Assembly (NCBI GenBank): GCA_016124585.1
Contig: WGNL01000019.1
Location: 270,403 to 334,402 of the forward strand
DNA length: 64,000 nucleotides
Reading direction: 5' to 3'
Source: Bacteroidota bacterium
Lineage (GTDB): Bacteria > Bacteroidota > Bacteroidia > Chitinophagales > Saprospiraceae
Positions within the stretch are counted from its first letter, which is position 1, and the number at the start of each line of letters is the position of its first letter. The position numbers and the translations under genes are program-made. Of the stretch, positions 61,440-64,000 are shown piece by piece. The notes under the pieces are model-generated. The model did no database searches. It worked only from the letters and a program-made list of their open reading frames with translations, and was not told the DNA's origin.

Positions 61440-63773
61440 TTAAAATTTTATGAGCTTTTGTGAGATGGTGCTATCATCAATCCTTAGACGCAAAATATAC
61501 ATTCCGGAAGGGAGGTTTTCTGGGTTTGAAAAATCAATTGTTTTCAAGTGATGCCCAGTGGAAAGTTCCTGAAAATCCAACCAAGTGACCCTCCTGCCAA
61601 GCAAATCGGTCAGACAAGCTTCAACCAATGCTGTATTTGACAAATTGAACGAGATATTGATAGAACTGCCAAATGGGTTTGGGTAAATTTCAAGCCCCTG
61701 TAAAATTTTTTCCATCTCGCTGACCCCATTGGTAAGGCATCCTGCCTTCACTTCTTGCTTTATAGCACTTGGACATGAGCCGCTCAATTCGGATTCACTG
61801 CTTTCGATAACATCAAGCCCACCGTTGATATCCTCGGTATGGAGGTTCCTGAATATGTCACCAGGTCCTGACTCGCCACCCGGCGTCATGATTTTTTCGG
61901 TTGGGTATACATGGTCGAGGCAATGCACATGACCAAATTCATGGGTAATGACCGAAAGATAGTCGTAAACAGCACCAATTTCGGATAATCCGCAATTATA
62001 CTCCCAGTCATAATAACCGTTTACTTCAATATCAATATCGTTTGCAACCAAAATTACCTCATTGCCATTGAAACAACTTTCAACCCTTCCTTTGATAAAA
62101 GTCCTTTGAAGGAACGAAGTATCGGTCTGGTTAGCATTATAAAAAATCACGTTGGTACCTTCGTCTGCCGCTGCGGAAATCGTCGTTTCGTTGCCCAATG
62201 CCCATGTTATCCCTGTTTTGCTGTTCCAGGTACACATTGCTTTTTCGGTGCATTCGGCACAGTGCGCTTGAGCGTTCAGGAAAGTATCCAAATGGAAAGT
62301 ATATCCTCCCTGTCCGTCGGAATTCTTTAGTTCAATACGGTATGGGTCAAGTTTGCCGGTGATACCATTAGGAATTCTATTATTTAAAACAGAATACCTG
62401 ACATCTAATATGCTGTCGCTAATCACCTCACCACTTGGTGTGTCCAAATAGAAAAACCCATATGCCGCCGAACCTTCGCTTCCCCCGGACGGTACAATGA
62501 CCTTGATTTCTGTGTTGTTCCATGAAACAAGTTCGGCATTCGCATTGGTGACGATTGTGGTCGGTATTCCTGTGGCAATATTATCTGCATTTCTGAACTC
62601 AACGGCCAAAGGGGTATTGCCAAAGTTATTTCCTGTAATAGTCATTGTGTCAAATGTCCCGGCTGTAACTGGGTTTGTAAAGCCGGTTATCGAAACTACT
62701 TTGCCTTCCGTAATCGGGTCGTCCACAAGTACATCATCAAACTGTGTGTAGGTACTGGTCGTGCGATTATAGTACCAAGCCCTGCCTTCCATGAGCAGTT
62801 CGTCAATGCCGATAAGGATGGCCACCACGTTGTCAACCGTGATTTTCATGTGGAACAGCTTTTCCGGCAGCGTAGAAAGGGGATAAGCTGAAATTGTGCT
62901 CGAAAATGTCGAACCAATATCAACCTTCACAATATTTTCTTCCTCATCGGTAACGGACATGGAATAGGCGCTGCTCTGTATGACTGTGCTTTTCGTTGCC
63001 TCAAGTGTGCCTGACTGGACGATGTTCGTGCCGAGTGCGTCCGTGTCATATTGGATGAACACTTCGGCCTTGCCGAACGGTATCCCGTCAACATTGGACT
63101 GTGCCATCACATCGAACTCTACATAGCTGCCGTTGCCTGAAAGCTGAATGTTGTCAAACGTGAACTCGATAATGGTCTCGTCAAGTTCTACCCCCGTTTG
63201 GTACTTGGCAGCGGCTTCCAAAATCTTTTCCTCCCAAGTGTTCATGTTCAGGTGCTGTACTTCCGTGCCTTCCACGGCAAGTATTGGTTCGTACAAGTCA
63301 CGGTCGAACAACTGATAAGTGCCGTACCTGTTAAAGGCTTTGGGCGACCTGCCGGGTTCGGCAAATTCGATGAACCCGAGTTCGCCATGCTGGGTTTGCA
63401 TTGCTGAGTTAGCGTTTCCAGTTCTGTCTTGATTTGTAGCGACTGGGCATGGCTCGCAGAAAAACACCCCTTCGTCGCCCAGACTGAGCGAAAGGGTGTG
63501 GGTGACAAAAGAGAACCTGTCACCGACCATGCCGCCCAAGGTTATAACCTCTACCTTATCACCTTGAACCTGCCCTTTGAATGTCCGGGAAAGTTTCACC
63601 ACGTTTGCCGTGTAAATGTTTAGGCTGTCGTCGTCCCAGAAACTGTACTGCTCCACCACCTTGCCCTCAAAGACAAAGGGAGCAGATTCTGCCCTTTTCT
63701 GGACAGAATTTTGAGAATTTACGATGACAGTAAAAGAAAAGAAGAAGCCGAGAATAAAGATAACCTTTCTCAT
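61440..63773 (-). CDS. T9SS-exported metzincin-like metalloprotease with IPT/TIG domain (cassette C10)
   Basis: A 777-residue homologue of the C5 and C7 proteases, with signal peptide MRKVIFILGFFFSFTVIV. Layout: shared N-terminal module (FVFEGKVVEQYS ... TLGGMVGD), cohesin-like region, IPT/TIG domain near residue 360 (SITGFTNPVTAGTFDTMTI), zinc motif H611-EFGH-VHCLD-H621 with Met after (KIMTPGG), and T9SS sorting domain (LEIYPNPFGSSINI ... SQKLIKF). The 5' half is GC-richer than the 3' half by eye. Confidence 0.87.
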   Translation of the reverse strand: MRKVIFILGFFFSFTVIVNSQNSVQKRAESAPFVFEGKVVEQYSFWDDDSLNIYTANVVKLSRTFKGQVQGDKVEVITLGGMVGDRFSFVTHTLSLSLGDEGVFFCEPCPVATNQDRTGNANSAMQTQHGELGFIEFAEPGRSPKAFNRYGTYQLFDRDLYEPILAVEGTEVQHLNMNTWEEKILEAAAKYQTGVELDETIIEFTFDNIQLSGNGSYVEFDVMAQSNVDGIPFGKAEVFIQYDTDALGTNIVQSGTLEATKSTVIQSSAYSMSVTDEEENIVKVDIGSTFSSTISAYPLSTLPEKLFHMKITVDNVVAILIGIDELLMEGRAWYYNRTTSTYTQFDDVLVDDPITEGKVVSITGFTNPVTAGTFDTMTITGNNFGNTPLAVEFRNADNIATGIPTTIVTNANAELVSWNNTEIKVIVPSGGSEGSAAYGFFYLDTPSGEVISDSILDVRYSVLNNRIPNGITGKLDPYRIELKNSDGQGGYTFHLDTFLNAQAHCAECTEKAMCTWNSKTGITWALGNETTISAAADEGTNVIFYNANQTDTSFLQRTFIKGRVESCFNGNEVILVANDIDIEVNGYYDWEYNCGLSEIGAVYDYLSVITHEFGHVHCLDHVYPTEKIMTPGGESGPGDIFRNLHTEDINGGLDVIESSESELSGSCPSAIKQEVKAGCLTNGVSEMEKILQGLEIYPNPFGSSINISFNLSNTALVEACLTDLLGRRVTWLDFQELSTGHHLKTIDFSNPENLPSGMYILRLRIDDSTISQKLIKF

Positions 63774-63852
63774 GTTTTTGAGATTTTATTGGTTGATGAA
63801 TAGATGAATTACATTGAGTTGTTTCGTGTTGTTTTATTTTTTTAATTTTAAT

Positions 63853-63924
63853 GACCACGAACGTCTGCATCCCTGTCAGCCGACATGCATAATGGCGGTT
63901 GACAGGGATGCATTGTTGGCATCA
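63853..63924 (-). other. attC-like site 11 (last in window)
   Basis: 72 bp. Plus strand: GACCACGAAC, GTCT, GCATCCCTGTCA / TGACAGGGATGC, ATT, GTTGGCATC. Its right core should be complemented by a GATGCCAAC core beyond the window edge. Confidence 0.82.
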
Positions 63925-64000
63925 GTTTTTATTTTCCTTTTCTTTTTTATCCGTGCCATGAAAAACGGCCGTTTCAATTTCAGCCCGGGACTTCCCCAAA
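63925..64000. other. Start of truncated cassette C11
   Basis: The sequence after site 11 is AT-rich and then holds an AAACGGCCGTTT palindrome, reminiscent of the terminators at the 3' ends of other cassette genes. The cassette gene itself lies beyond the edge, so nothing more can be called. Confidence 0.4.

Larger units (their letters stand above)
40055..64000 (-). mobile_element. Integron-type gene cassette array (integrase not in window)
   Basis: Eleven attC-like sites delimit ten complete cassettes, C1 40061-41134, C2 41135-41782, C3 41783-43659, C4 43660-47408, C5 47409-50416, C6 50417-53530, C7 53531-56373, C8 56374-59719, C9 59720-60915 and C10 60916-63861, plus a truncated C11. All 19 genes read leftward with the site at their 3' side, as in integrons. 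The right core of each site is the reverse complement of the left core of the next one over 8-10 bases in all ten neighbouring pairs. In an integron the two ends of one cassette must match this way, because they form a single attC in the circle. No integrase or attI is seen; orientation puts them beyond the right edge. The array could also be a CALIN (attC cluster lacking an integrase). Cassettes are 0.65-3.75 kb, much larger than the usual 0.5-1 kb. Confidence 0.85.

Noticed and set aside
40055..63924. Regularly recurring repeats could be a CRISPR array.
   Set aside because: The repeats are 66-94 bp palindromes 0.6-3.7 kb apart with genes between them; no short spacers and no cas genes.
40055..63924. 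The eleven palindromes might be only terminators or REP elements.
   Set aside because: Terminators or REPs would not make the right core of each site complementary to the left core of the next site. Separate terminator hairpins also exist beside several of the sites.
1..64000. tRNA, rRNA, riboswitches and insertion sequences.
   Set aside because: I saw no cloverleaf, no rRNA core motifs, no transposase and no terminal inverted repeats of IS type; weak candidates were not convincing enough to list.

Overview
The window looks like chromosomal DNA of a member of the Bacteroidota. Several secreted proteins end in a type IX secretion (T9SS) sorting domain, there are SprB and HYR-like repeat proteins, DUF6090 and WG-repeat proteins, and promoters of the TTG-N20-TAnnTTTG type. 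A Saprospiria-like lineage is my inference from this content; no rRNA or tRNA gene was seen to test it.

Left part (1-40,050), ordinary chromosome with accessory pieces. A LytTR response regulator converges on a propeller-type hybrid-like sensor kinase. Next come a very large HYR-repeat T9SS adhesin-like protein, histidine ammonia-lyase (hutH), an alpha/beta hydrolase, a DUF2147 protein, an ABC exporter, a stand-alone GyrB-like protein whose ATPase residues appear lost, a WG-repeat protein, an S9 peptidase and gatB. At 21.5-24.0 kb lies a compact protein-sorting locus: an IPTL-CTERM-type substrate, an exosortase with its Cys/Arg/His triad (XrtH-like) and a partner membrane protein. It is followed by a coupled pair of P-loop ATPases (the second with a TPR tail), a serine hydrolase, a tandem SRPBCC protein divergent from a GlxA-type regulator, a DUF1593 protein, a DUF6090 protein, and a 1479-residue secreted DUF6055/beta-helix/SprB protein.

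Right part (40,055-64,000), the main discovery. Eleven palindromic sites of 66-94 bp separate ten complete blocks of 0.65-3.75 kb, and all 19 genes in them read leftward. Each site has the layout of an integron attC site. On the minus strand it begins RYYYAAC-AAA/AAT, then a GC-rich stem, and ends TGCARCC-GTTRRRY. The right core of every site is the exact reverse complement (8-10 nt) of the left core of the next site, as expected when each block is a cassette inserted as a circle. This is an integron-type cassette array. No integrase is visible, and it would be expected beyond the right edge.

The cassette cargo is unusual. The cassettes are several times larger than typical ones, and most pair a large secreted protein with one or two small lipoproteins or membrane proteins. 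Three cassettes (C5, C7, C10) carry homologous pairs of a T9SS-exported metzincin-like protease with an IPT/TIG domain and a small lipoprotein with a GLSKKQI-type motif. Others carry an M4 (thermolysin-type) protease with a beta-barrel protein, a papain-like C39-type protein with a membrane protein, an HNH nuclease with a small partner, a J-domain membrane protein whose HPD motif reads HAD, and a protein with an N-terminal segment like effector-associated domain 11. I infer a mobile cassette pool that exchanges cell-surface or secreted effector modules together with their partners.
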